A DNA stretch of 27,775 nt from Ophiothrix spiculata. Lineage: Eukaryota; Echinodermata; Ophiuroidea; Amphilepidida; Ophiotrichidae. The translations under genes were made by a program, and so were the position numbers. The notes under the pieces were generated by a model that saw nothing but the letters and a program-made list of their open reading frames with translations, was not told the DNA's origin and ran no database searches. This document shows, piece after piece, positions 9,732 to 20,600 of this stretch (its first letter is position 1; each line of letters starts with the position of its first letter). Location: the NCBI GenBank assembly GCA_000969725.1, contig JXSR01S043935.1, one strand, 5' to 3'.

Positions 9732-11120
9732 AAATGTCAAATAAATCTATATGAGCAATGTTGAATTTTTCTGAAACTTTGAAGTGGTAGCTTTCTTTTA
9801 TTATAAACAGCATACATGTACAGTGAGACTGCATTGTGAGTGTCAAAATTGAAACCTGGCAGAACACTAGCGTCTGGTGGTCAGCAAAATTTGCAGTATA
9901 GAACTTTGTTTGGCATGATTATCATAGCCTGTTGAAATGGGTTGAAAGTTCCCATCATAAGTGATACGGATAACCATGATAACGGAATGGTTTTGCAAAA
10001 ATGACATAAAATCCAACATACAGGCATGGTCAAATGAATAAAACAAGAATCTAAGTAAGGAAACATTTCAAACTTTAAAATGGAGTACTTAATTCGATAT
10101 CAATAAGAATGCGGTGCCCAAAAGCTATAATTCAAGTTAAATGATATATTCATTTGCGCCCATAATCAGACAAAAGGTGTTTATCAAGAAATCCCACGAT
10201 GATCAGAATAAAACTTAGCACGCCGTGGTATAACGAGTACATTTCACAATAAAATGAAAGTCAACTTCAACTTCTTTGAGTCTGTCATCAGACCAAATAA
10301 AACCACTTGGTTTTCGTGATCTTTCATTAGCGCGTTTGGTTGAACTCCACTCTGTAGTTTCTTGTAAAATGACTACTTGTGCTTTTAGCATATTTTAATG
10401 GTTATTGAACTTTTCCATGCAAATGTTCACAACATTTGATGTAGAATTAATTCAGTATTCGCCTCAGTAAGAACTTGAGCCCACGTCTGTACTGACTCAT
10501 CAACCTCCGATGAACTCCAAAGTCACGTGTACGGTCATATTTTAGATCAGCATTGAAATGGTTAAGGAAAATATATGCTGAGAAGGCTATCATATTCACG
10601 CATATAAGCATGGTAAGCATGGTAAGTAGCTGAACTTAAAATGGGAGTGAGACTTTGAGTAAATATTATAAATTTACAACCAAATATTTAAATTGCAAAT
10701 CACCGTATATAATTTGTGTTAAAAAAAGCCAAGGTACGTTTTGTTAATTATACTTGTTGTAATTTTGAACATGCAAAAGGTGTGCAAAATAAGATTGAAG
10801 ATATATGCGTAAGAGATTTTGGAACACATTATTTATCTTACAAAATGTCACTTTATGGACAACCTCATCTTGTGTTCAACCTATATGAAATATTTTTGAA
10901 GCTTTTAAATTTATGATTTAAGTTTAAATCAGCAGAGAGTCCTTGTGATTCAGAGCACAAGCAAATAAACCCGGAGTCAGTTGGCTCTACAGCAAACTAA
11001 ACTCTACACAGGAATCTTGTGGCAACAATAGAACTAACAATATGAGATATTATGTTTGAGGTCTAGCCTCTGAGGAGTGGGATCGGAGTCATCTAGATGT
11101 AAATATGAAATATACGTAAA
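9732..11120. other. Nothing firmly recognised
   Basis: AT-rich. Two overlapping AAGCATGGT words lie at 10606-10623. Short frames at 9881-10066 (minus) and 10716-10916 (plus) have no recognisable content. Confidence 0.45.
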
Positions 11121-11165
11121 TTGTTTGTCTGTTTGTTTTTGTTTTTATCCAGGTTGGTCTGTAGT
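11121..11165 (-). repeat. Possible SINE-tail fragment
   Basis: A T/G-rich tail followed by ATCCAGGTTGGTCTGT resembles the 78-bp insertion at 1967-2044 (ACCTCGGTTGGTCCGT). On the minus strand both would end in a CAAA-type tail. Confidence 0.3.
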
Positions 11166-11337
11166 AGGCTATATAGACAACATGGGTGTAAATGATAGAC
11201 GTACTTTAATTACAGTCTGTTATATGTGACCCGTCACGTACCCTAGCTTCGACATTGTACATTACGCCCGGGATATTACATGCATTAGGACATTGAATGA
11301 TAACAAGCTAAAAATCGCGTCAGAGGTTGAATTTCTA

Positions 11338-11353
11338 CCCCCCCCCCCCCCCC
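11338..11353. repeat. Poly-C tract (16 C)
   Basis: Uninterrupted C run; the opposite strand is a G run able to form quadruplex-type structure. Confidence 0.9.
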
Positions 11354-13500
11354 ACTGGTCATGTTGGTAAGAGGTTAAATGTTTTTCAGAATCAGCCGCC
11401 ATAAACTTCAGATTTGACTGTAACTTTGCAACCAACCATCTAAATCAAGGACTCTTTACTTTGTTAGTAATCATGGTAATCATGTGTTCAATCTACGGAA
11501 TCCCTTGAACTTGAATTTAATCACTTTTAGAAAATGGTAACAACATTTTATAGAGTGCGGTATGCTTCATACTGAGTTAAGCAATTGCTAGTCATCCTCA
11601 TTTATTCTATATACCTCTTGTTACTGAAATCGTTTTGAGTAAAAGGATGCAATTTGCTCTCTCCAACCAGTATCAATTAAACAAATATTGCAACAACCTA
11701 GTATACCTACTAGCAATGACTAGGGTACAAAAAATTGTAAAATTGCATCCTGAGAAATGCACAAACACATTTTGATAAAGTAATGTGAACGTTATCAAAA
11801 ATGCAATATACGCCCTGACTCTATGACGGTATCATCCGCACATATAGGCGCTGCCATTTTACCCAGACATTTTAACTTGTTTTACGATACGAATTCATGT
11901 GTATTATGTACAATTATGATATCATGCCAACAAGCTTGGGTTCACAGAGGCCATAACATTTTGGTTTCCTGAGGAGACGCTTTTACAAGTGTAGACATTT
12001 TCAACATGTACTGCAGACATTATTTACAATGCATTGTCTGAGCTAACCCGTCGTGAATTGCACTCTTAAGCCAGATACATGCATGACGTATGGCAAGTTT
12101 GAATTTTGGCTCAAAATGGATTTTAACAATATGGCTAGCTAGAGCAATAACTAGGCATTTGAAATCCCCATTGAAGCTGAAAACAAACTCGAAGATTGTG
12201 ATACACAAAATTGGCATTGATTGGCGTTGTAACAGTTAAAGAAGTCTCAAATAACGGGCATAAATAACGAAGAGCATTGAATAGCTTAAAATTGAACCAT
12301 GTTTAACACAATCATCAACGATGATCCAATTCTGATTGATTAAGGTGAACCTTTTTATTCAGAAGAAAATACTGGTGTCAAAAGTGTAAATTTTGTAATA
12401 TCATATGACATTGGAACTCATACAAAGCGGCAATAAGTATGAAAGCAGCATTATACTTCAGACACCCAGGTGAATGATCTGAACTCTCACTGCATTGGTT
12501 TTTCACTTCAACTCAACTCGTATAGTGCATAGTGAAGGCTACAAACTTGCTACATTTTTTAGAATTCTGTCTGAATTCAACTTAACTGTAAGCCTATCAT
12601 CAGCCAATCTTATTTCGCATAGGTCTAATGATCAAACAGCGGTGTATCAATTACAAAACAAGATTACTATTAAAGATGATTACTAATGTACTATGCCCTA
12701 CAAATTTGTGTCCAGTAAGCATGGTAAGTGTTCTTCTTCGTGATTAAGCATTTTTGATTTTATGTGAGATATTTTGATCAATGTACAGATATATTTATTC
12801 ATAATATTATTTCAGGAAGAACACCTGCAACAAAATGTTAGAAATAATTGAAGTTATGAAAGGGTACCCAGCCTGTGGTAGAAATCGCTGCCGGTAAATT
12901 CAGTTATTCTATGGCTCTGAATATCTGTAGGTAGCAAAGAAATTAGCAAATTAAATGCAAATATTTAAAATCATTAAAAAAAAAAGGATCTGTTTTCTAA
13001 TTCTACATACTAATATTTGTTTCCAACTGTAAAGTAATCAATATTATTTATTCCAACCATTAAAGACGGGATGCTAGCTGCTACCCAAGGCGTTGACGAA
13101 CATGCCTGCATCATATTATTCCGATGGGAGTTGCGTTTTCTCCGCTTCAGTTTGCATACACGGTTATTACGAGACATTTACTGTGGGCTGCTGTTATAAG
13201 ACAGAAAAATATATCGCCTTAATTTTACCCAAAATGTGCTTTACCTATCGATGAGGTTTCTGCAAGTCAAGTAGGCTGTCTTCACTTTGTATCTTGTTTT
13301 GAATCATCCCATTTCCTCTACATTTAAGGAAGTATCTATATAATGTACTTTATTTCTTTGTAACCTATGAACAATTTTATGACAAACCGAACAAACCAAA
13401 TTCATTTTGAACAAGTGGCCATATACTTCTATTTATGGTAACCATAGAAAATTACCCTTTTAATAGAAACATTTTCAAATTGAATTTTACTGATTTGACA
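11354..13500. other. Nothing firmly recognised
   Basis: No supported gene. It holds a GCCATATTG word (minus strand) at 12127-12135, a GCATGGTAAG word at 12719-12728, and a 15-mer (12629-12643, TGATCAAACAGCGGT) shared exactly with 20388-20402. Confidence 0.45.
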
Positions 13501-13750
13501 CACTGTTAGAATGTTGGGCAAATAATTTACCCAACGTTGGTTCAACTATGAACAACCCAACTTCTGGGTAAATAATTACCAACGTTGCGTACAATGTTGG
13601 CTAATTACCTAACTGTTGGGTAAACGTTTTAGCTAATTACCCAAATATTGGGTAAAATTTTCATCAACAGTTGGTTAATATTATTTACCCAACAATTGGG
13701 TTGTTCATAGTTTAACCAACGCTAAAAAATTGCCCAACAGTATAACAGTG
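13501..13750. mobile_element. Foldback MITE, copy B (250 bp)
   Basis: It is collinear with 3938-4186 over its whole length with only scattered differences, and has the same CACTGTTAG start and TAACAGTG end. TA follows the right end, while CA precedes the left end, consistent with one mutated base of a TA duplication. It proves that the family has moved, because the two copies sit 9.5 kb apart in unrelated flanks. Confidence 0.85.
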
Positions 13751-15247
13751 TAGTATATTTTATCAACATTTTATGCCCCGCCTATCTCCTTATTAAAGGA
13801 AAAAGTTAAACATCTGTAAATATAATTCACATCAAAGACTATTTCATTTTATTTCATCCAGAGGCGTCGTCTTTTTTAAAGACAATTCTTGTCTATTCAC
13901 ATACTTAGGCTTGGCCAATCACGGACACTGTTTCAATACACAGTTTATATCCAAGGTCATAACACAATAGTCATTGCAAAATCCAAAGTTCTTAATTGTT
14001 TTGATCAACAACACATAATTGCAACGTGATTTTTAGTGGTATTTGTTCACACAAGACAGTCTCTTAACAGCTCTCAAGGTCCAATGCATCTCTAAGTTCT
14101 TGTGTATACATAGAAAAAGATTTGTTGTTGAAGAGGCCATTGCTCAAATCAAAGACAGTCTCACTGCGTGAGAAAAAAGGCAGTACTATATGTCATGATA
14201 TGTCGAGTCGCGTGTTTTGCATTACTGAGTGTAAAAATAAATAATCTTGGTCATGTTGGTTGTAGCTGTAGTCTACAGTCGCCATATTGATGGAATATTC
14301 AATTTAGTAGAGTGTTGTGCAGCATCAGTCAGTGAGTTCGTAACAGACTGTATCTAGAATAACACAGTTGTGTGATTTCCTTATTTGCATATAATATAAT
14401 TATTGAAGACTAAAATAATTGCTTGTACATGTAAGCTTGATTTGATTTATTTGAGCTTATTTGTTCGATGGTAAAGATTTCGCCTTCGTGTTAATAAAAC
14501 CGATGTCAAACATTTTTGTATCTATGAAAATCTTGTATGCGGTTGATACTTTGATGAGATGATTTTTCTCTTTTACAAATTATTCATAGCATATCATGCC
14601 TTTTATGTTTAAATAAAATACCGTTCATGAGAGTATGAACAAGATCTTTCAAATTTATTGCTACATCATGATTTGGCCTTGGGTTCTGATGATCAGGATT
14701 TAATTATGGGGTATAATGCAATGATTCGCCACACTTCAAATCTGCTAGTGCTGCAATTGTTTTTCATATTATAAATCCAATGTTAAGTTAATGGACCAAC
14801 TTACTGATAAGAAAAACATATACCTGAACATGATGAATAGGACGTCATAAAAACTTATTACGGGACTTATTTATAGATTTAACTATATATAGCATTCATC
14901 ATAGTAATGTTTTGTCAAGACTGTTAATTTATGTCTCCTTCTTATTGTCGAGCTGTCAGCATCAGCCTACATCGAGTGTTTGCGTGGACAAGGAGAAGTA
15001 ATTTCTGAAAGTGCTTGTCACCTGTATCAATATCAGCTGATATGTATAATAGTAGCATGATACAGTTTTATTCATATAATAACATAGTGGAATCAATAAT
15101 TCCAGTCAATTTTAATGATTAAATAATTATCACACAAAATAATGCTATCGATGTTTTTGCTGTCCAGATAGTTGTTCCATGCGAGCTATGTCAGCAACAA
15201 ATTACATTGGTTTGTTATTCATTTGCTTAGAGCGAAAATGAAATAAC
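13751..15247. other. Nothing recognised
   Basis: AT-rich, no supported gene or repeat; a GCCATATTG word lies at 14281-14289. Confidence 0.45.
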
Positions 15248-15607
15248 GTTCGCCAGTCCGAAGGCCAATATTTTCCTATACCAAACGGTTCGCCAGTCCG
15301 AATTTGAAAAAAAGGTCAGTCAATCCGAAAATAGGGTTAACTAGTCCGAATTAAATTAAGTTCGCAAGTCCGAAAATGAAAAAGGTCCGTTAGTCCGAAA
15401 TTTAGACTTGAAAGGTCCGCTAATCCTTAGGTTCGCCAATCCGAAAATGAAAAAAAAAGGTTCACTAGTCCAAAAATGAAAAAAAAAAGGTCTGCAGGTC
15501 CGAAAAAATGGGTTGCTAATCAACAAAACGAATTATTTGTTCTTACTGGCGAACCTTATCTTCTTTTCGGACTAGCGAACCCTTTTTATTTTCGGACTAT
15601 TGTACCT
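15248..15607. repeat. TCCGAA minisatellite with an inverted arm
   Basis: Units of the form GGTTCGC(C/T)AGTCCGAAAA followed by an A-rich spacer recur every 20-40 bases. TCCGAA occurs at 15257, 15297, 15324, 15345, 15369, 15394, 15440 and 15499, then in inverse (TTCGGA) at 15566 and 15591 with inverted GGCGAACC and AGCGAACC. The array can therefore fold back on itself around about 15510-15545. Spacing and unit sequence are irregular, so it is not a CRISPR array. Confidence 0.85.
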
Positions 15608-16060
15608 TGTAATCCACCATTTAATGGAATTGCGACAGTTGGTTATCTTTCAAAACAACATTCTGTCTGTTCTAATCTTGGCAATCTATAGTATACTGTC
15701 ACACACAAAAAAATTGTTGTGTGGTTCTTAAAACTCAGAGGCATGCATCTATATTTTGCGATAAACACGTATTCTTTCTTCAACTAAACATAGCAATCGA
15801 AAACCTTCTATCGAAGCCTTGAGATGACAAACATTAATATTTTCTTCCACATTTGTAGCTATTTGTTTAATTTTTACCTATTATGTGCACAGCATCAGCG
15901 GTGAAATTCTTCATTCATACATTTATTATTTTCATCCGATGTGAAATCCCCTGCAGTCTTTCATACGCTGCCATATTGGCTTGGCATATTATATTCATAT
16001 TCTTTCCTATTTTTGCCTTATCTTAGATGTGACCGCCTACTAGGATCAGTAATAGAAGTC
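15608..16060. other. Nothing recognised
   Basis: No supported gene; a GCCATATTG word lies at 15970-15978. Confidence 0.45.
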
Positions 16061-16153
16061 AGTCAGTAATATTGGCGGCTAATGCCATAGGTAATGATGG
16101 ACTCAAATGTTTTTGACAGCTATGGCAAGACAAGAATCCGAAGCTTATAATAT
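16061..16153. repeat. 93-bp exact duplicate, left of the gap
   Basis: It is identical over 93 bases to 16207-16299 and ends three bases before the N run. It is most simply the same genomic segment present at the ends of two contigs that were scaffolded without merging. Confidence 0.95.
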
Positions 16154-16156
16154 TAT

Positions 16157-16206
16157 NNNNNNNNNNNNNNNNNNNNNNNNNNNNNNNNNNNNNNNNNNNN
16201 NNNNNN
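16157..16206. other. Assembly gap, 50 N
   Basis: Exactly 50 undetermined bases, probably a fixed-size placeholder. Any open frame spanning it is meaningless. Confidence 1.
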
Positions 16207-16299
16207 AGTCAGTAATATTGGCGGCTAATGCCATAGGTAATGATGGACTCAAATGTTTTTGACAGCTATGGCAAGACAAGAATCCGAAGCTTATAATAT
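16207..16299. repeat. 93-bp exact duplicate, right of the gap
   Basis: It starts at the first base after the N run and repeats 16061-16153 exactly (AGTCAGTAATATTGGCGGCT through AAGCTTATAATAT). Confidence 0.95.
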
Positions 16300-17199
16300 A
16301 ATTATTTAGGTTCAGCGTCATTTTTAAGTTCAACGGCGTTTATCATTTGAAAAAAAATAGGTATAATTTTGTATGCGGGTTTCTTGCGATAGTTTTAGAA
16401 AACAGATTTTAGAAATAAAGCACGTAAATTTAACTCTTTCTATATTTTGTTTTTCATAAAAATGCATGTGTAAGTTTTTACTTTAGATTACTTAATATTA
16501 GTAATTCCATAACAAAGCAAAATCCATTACAAAATCCATTGCAATTTGCAATTGATTTTGTGCGTGTAATTTTCAATACAGTCTTAGTTGCTTCGTTATT
16601 CGTTTTTTCAAAATTCCCTGTACCTACCCAAGAATCTATGACCTGCCTTATCTGCGCAGTGACCTTTCAAGGTGGGGTATGCATTCCCGTATCGTCACGC
16701 TACGTATCTTTGTAACCTTTTGGCCTACAAGCACAGCAGTGGAACAAAATACTCAAAATATTCATCTCATTATAAATCCGCTGTGTAAATAAATGCCAAA
16801 TAGCACGTACTCTTTGGCGTGAGGTGAAATTTAAATGTGTCACGCATAATTTATCATAAGTTGGTTAGCGCTATACAATAAGATGCATAGATAGTTTGCC
16901 TTACAGTGACGACAAGACAGAATGGTTTAAAGAGAGTAACTGAGCTGAGAGGAGACAGTGCGTCGCTTTATCACTCTCCATTTTCTTGAACCGTGAGATA
17001 CGGTTCGTTGTGGCTCAGCGCACGCAGTGTTGGAAATATATCAAATGGCATCTAGCTAGACTGATTTTGTGGACCAATCCTACACAGTTCCATGCCGTGC
17101 TCATTAATAACCCTCACTGCTGCATTAGCTTGAGGGAAAGGAAAAACAAGCAGAGCCTGAAATCGCACTAGCACTAAGGACGGGTTGATGGGACCAAGC
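16300..17199. other. Upstream flank of the Pc gene, nothing firm
   Basis: AT-rich up to about 16600, then more mixed in composition toward the gene. A 61-codon frame at 16986-17171 has no recognisable content. Enhancer or 5' untranslated exon sequence is possible but not visible. Confidence 0.4.
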
Positions 17200-17602
17200 T
17201 GTACATAATACAAGAAGCAATTGGATAGGAACTGCTTTGATCATGCACGATAAACCCTGAGTGACACTGTACCGACCAATCCAGCTCTAACAACACGGCT
17301 GTCTCATCAATATTTTTGCGGGCGTTCTATTTCTTCATGAACTTGCTAAGCCACGACTAGCCAATATTAGCACGGTGTACTTGCATTTACCTACTCAAAA
17401 GCTGCTTGCTTATGCTGCCTGCATTACCCCGTTACACTGATAATAAGGCACTACCTTCGCGCCGGCGCACAGCCGTTTTCCGGCCCGTATAACAATTTAC
17501 TGATGCATCAGTGTTGACCCGCTGACAGCAAGGGACATTAAATATTCTCTGTGTGCTGTGTACAGTCAAGGCATTTCTTAACTAACTCCAGCGAAAAACA
17601 AC
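17200..17602 (+). promoter_or_regulatory. Presumed promoter and 5' UTR of the Pc gene
   Basis: The 400 bases before the start codon are richer in G+C than the surroundings, with a GC-rich patch at about 17457-17488 (GCGCCGGCGC core). CCAAT words occur at 17276-17280 and 17361-17365. No clear TATA box or initiator could be fixed, so the transcription start is unknown and an upstream untranslated exon is possible. Confidence 0.35.
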
Positions 17603-17671
17603 ATGGAGCTCAGTGATATTGGGGAGAGAGTTTACGCTGCTGAATCACTATTAAACTGTCGGAATCGTAAG
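17603..17671 (+). CDS. Pc: Pc/CBX exon 1: start codon and first chromodomain strand
   Basis: It encodes residues 1-23, beginning MELSDIGERVYAAESLL and ending RNRK. The MELS start and the VYAAES strand match the CBX family N terminus. Y11 is the first aromatic-cage residue; Drosophila Pc has Tyr here and vertebrate CBX proteins usually Phe. The donor AAG|GTACGT follows in phase 0. Coding sequence starts at an ATG preceded by AACA, an acceptable animal start context. Confidence 0.93.
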
Positions 17672-20600
17672 GTACGTAAGTTAACTATTTAAAAACAACA
17701 ACAACATAAATATGTTAATGCGTAGTATATATACTGTACATGTCAATGCATGCGCTAGAACTGTAGCGCTGTTTAACATGTATGCTTATAGCCTTGTTTG
17801 TATTTTTTATTTCGCTCACACAGGGAAAGACCGAATACCTAGTCAAATGGAAGGGATGGTCGATCAAGTAAGTGAAACTTAACCTTGTCTACGCTATAGC
17901 ATGTATATACTAGTAGTAGAAGTACAATGATATGTAATTTTATGATGTTTAACGTCATGGGCTCATGGTATTGTATTTACAGCTTCAACTATGTAATATT
18001 ATTACCCCTTTGCCTAACAGATACAGTACGTGGGAACCGGAAGATAATATACTCGATGCACGTTTGTTGGAGCAATATGGTGATAAGGGCGATAAGTAAG
18101 TAGAGGAACTCTTTAACCTTTTAGCATGCAAAGAATTAATCAACATGGCGCGTATTTATTACTTCAGTTCGTGTTAAGCATGTTAAGTGTGCGGGGGCAA
18201 TGTATTTTCTATCAACAGTTCGCATTTATATCTGTTCGGAAATTCATCTGTTCCATACGGATTTTATTTTTATCACAGAGGTCAAGATAAAGACTCAACT
18301 GCCACAGACAAAAGGAAAAACAGGAAGAGAAAACTTGTTGAGGTATGGTTTTTGTTAAGTTTTGAGAAAATGAGCTTGATATAATGTAGTATTGAATTAT
18401 TTAGCTTTTGTATTTAAATTGATTGTGCAACATGCCTCCTTTCTCAATATCTGTTATTTGTTAGGGTTTTGTTTTTATTCAGATTTTGTATTTTTTTATA
18501 TTTTTAAGTTTGGAATCTTGCACATATAATAAAGTTTATTATACATGTAGAAAGTATGGAGCCTTTTTGTGGTACTAAAGGTTAAGAGCAATGTTGAAAA
18601 ATTATCTTAAACGACTAAGCAATGATTATGACGATCACCAAGGTCGAGAACCAAACAACCAATTTCATATGGGACCTTACACAAGTAGAACATCATGTAT
18701 TCATGACTTGTATCAGTTTATTAAGAGTTTTTTTATTCATATTTTGATATAATTATACTCATTTGCTACTTGTGTTGGAGAATGTGGAGAAAATTCACTT
18801 CTCTTGTCTGGTTAGCCACTATTGAAATCACTTTGTCAGTTGTTGGCTATTACTGGCAAGAGTTCTCTTGTCATATTTCTCAGTTTAAGGTCGCAATCAA
18901 TCTAGGTTCTCCTCGTAGATCAATTATTTAAATGTTTGTGCCATGACCTCCCTATGTTTTGTAGTGTTTTGTATTTTTGTGTTTTCAATTATTTAATGAA
19001 TGCATTTATATTTCACATTCTGCAAAATTTACAATGTATCTATTTTTCCTGGTAAACATGTTTTATGATATGATATGCCATATGTAATAGCTATGATACA
19101 TGCGTATGACTGATGTAGTGAACCCCACTTTTTACGTAACCTTGAAATGACCTTAGGTAATTTCTTCTGACATTTTCAGCATTTGATCCCAAATGACATC
19201 TGACCTTGAGTGACCTAAGCTTGCCTAGCCCTCCCCCCCCCCTTGGGACACTCCACTTACTCAGGACTATTTCATGACCTACTGACCTGCATAGGTTTGT
19301 TCTACTAAGGTGGGATCATGAGTTAATGACTAACGGTTATGACCTTGAAAGACTCTAAATTACCTCGAACGACCTCTTCAGAATTTGATCTCAACTGGCC
19401 TTTGACCTTTGTTGACACCCACCAAACACATGCAGAACACTTCTGGTTGGTGATCGAGTTTGGTAGAGATCATCGCACCAGAGGTATGTGTGAACTTACA
19501 GTTATATTTCAAATATTCATGATATTATATTCACCGCTGCGCTGTTTGATGTGTTCACTTATTGACCAAAAATACACTATTTAAAGAAATGCAGGTCCTT
19601 TAAAGTGTTAAAATTAGTTCTGGAATTAGATTTTGAACTGTCAAATTTGTTTCTTTAACTCAATTTCACATTTTGATATCAAAATGCTCATTTTATATCA
19701 AAATACACCATTTTAAGTATTTTGTGGTTTCAATATTGGTGGCGATAATCATTTTTTGAAAATTAATTATATGCCTATTGCATAACTTAAATATTCAGCA
19801 GTCCGGTCCAAGTGCCCAAATCGGCAACATTGCCCAAATGGGCAACACTTTTCCTAATTAGGCAATCTGAAATAATTTGCTATTTGTTGGATGGTTTTAA
19901 GCTATTTATTAATCAAAATATGTCATGTTTTAAGTGTATTTGAATTATTGAATATGTGTTAATATAATTTTGAAATAAAACAACATGTTTTATTATTCAA
20001 ATCTAAAGATTATAAAAACCGTTGAATTTGAATTTGGAATTTAAATACTAACCGCACGGTCAAATTTCATTCCCCACGGTCAAAACTGTTTAAATTATAT
20101 AAATAATAAGTGGTGTAAAGGAAAACATTCCCAAAGTATGAATGAAGATACAACAAAAGAAAAACCGTTAAGTTTGCTGCGGAATTCGGAAGACTTTCAA
20201 AAAATCATATTGCCTAATTCGGCTTAACCTTGCCCACTGTTCAGTATTTATGTTTTGGTCTTTTGCACCTTATCCATGCGTCAAATGTCAAAACTGATGC
20301 TCGTAGATCCCCCCAAAACTTGATTCATAGAAATAGAGCCACCAATAGTGTGCATTGGCTATAAATGAACAGTATTTAAATTAATGGTGATCAAACAGCG
20401 GTATATACTAATCAATTTGTTTTATTGAGAAATGCGTATTGATTTTATTTATTTTACAGAATGGTGCTGACGCGCCTTCGTCTTCTGGACAAGAATCGAA
20501 AACGGAAGACACCGGCGACAATGACCAATCTGGCTCAGATGATCAACCAACGCCATCAGCTAAGAGTAAATCAAATTGTACAGCAGAGAAGAAAGTGGTG

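Larger units (their letters stand above)
18343..20459 (+). other. Pc intron 4 (2.1 kb), repeat-bearing
   Basis: It runs from the GTATGG donor to the TTTTACAG acceptor. The first 780 bases hold nothing I recognise. A diverged TGACCTT repeat occupies about 19129-19430 and a possible foldback element about 19799-20244. The other three introns are only 152, 153 and 183 bp, so this is the one that has collected repeats. Confidence 0.85.

Noticed and set aside
15251..15304. tRNA-like B box (GGTTCGCC.GTCCGAA)
   Set aside because: It belongs to the minisatellite unit. No A box, acceptor stem or anticodon arm is present.
15248..15607. CRISPR-like array
   Set aside because: The repeat unit and spacing are irregular, the spacers are A-rich and similar, two units are inverted, and the context is an animal genome.
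16145..16333. Minus-strand frame crossing the N gap
   Set aside because: A third of it is undetermined bases and it lies in the falsely duplicated segment.
19339..19584. 81-codon frame in Pc intron 4
   Set aside because: It lies mostly in the diverged TGACCTT repeat and shares no protein features.
12629..20402. 15-mer TGATCAAACAGCGGT shared by 12629-12643 and 20388-20402
   Set aside because: The match hardly extends beyond the word, so it may be a remnant of a repeat, but two short matches are not enough to call one.
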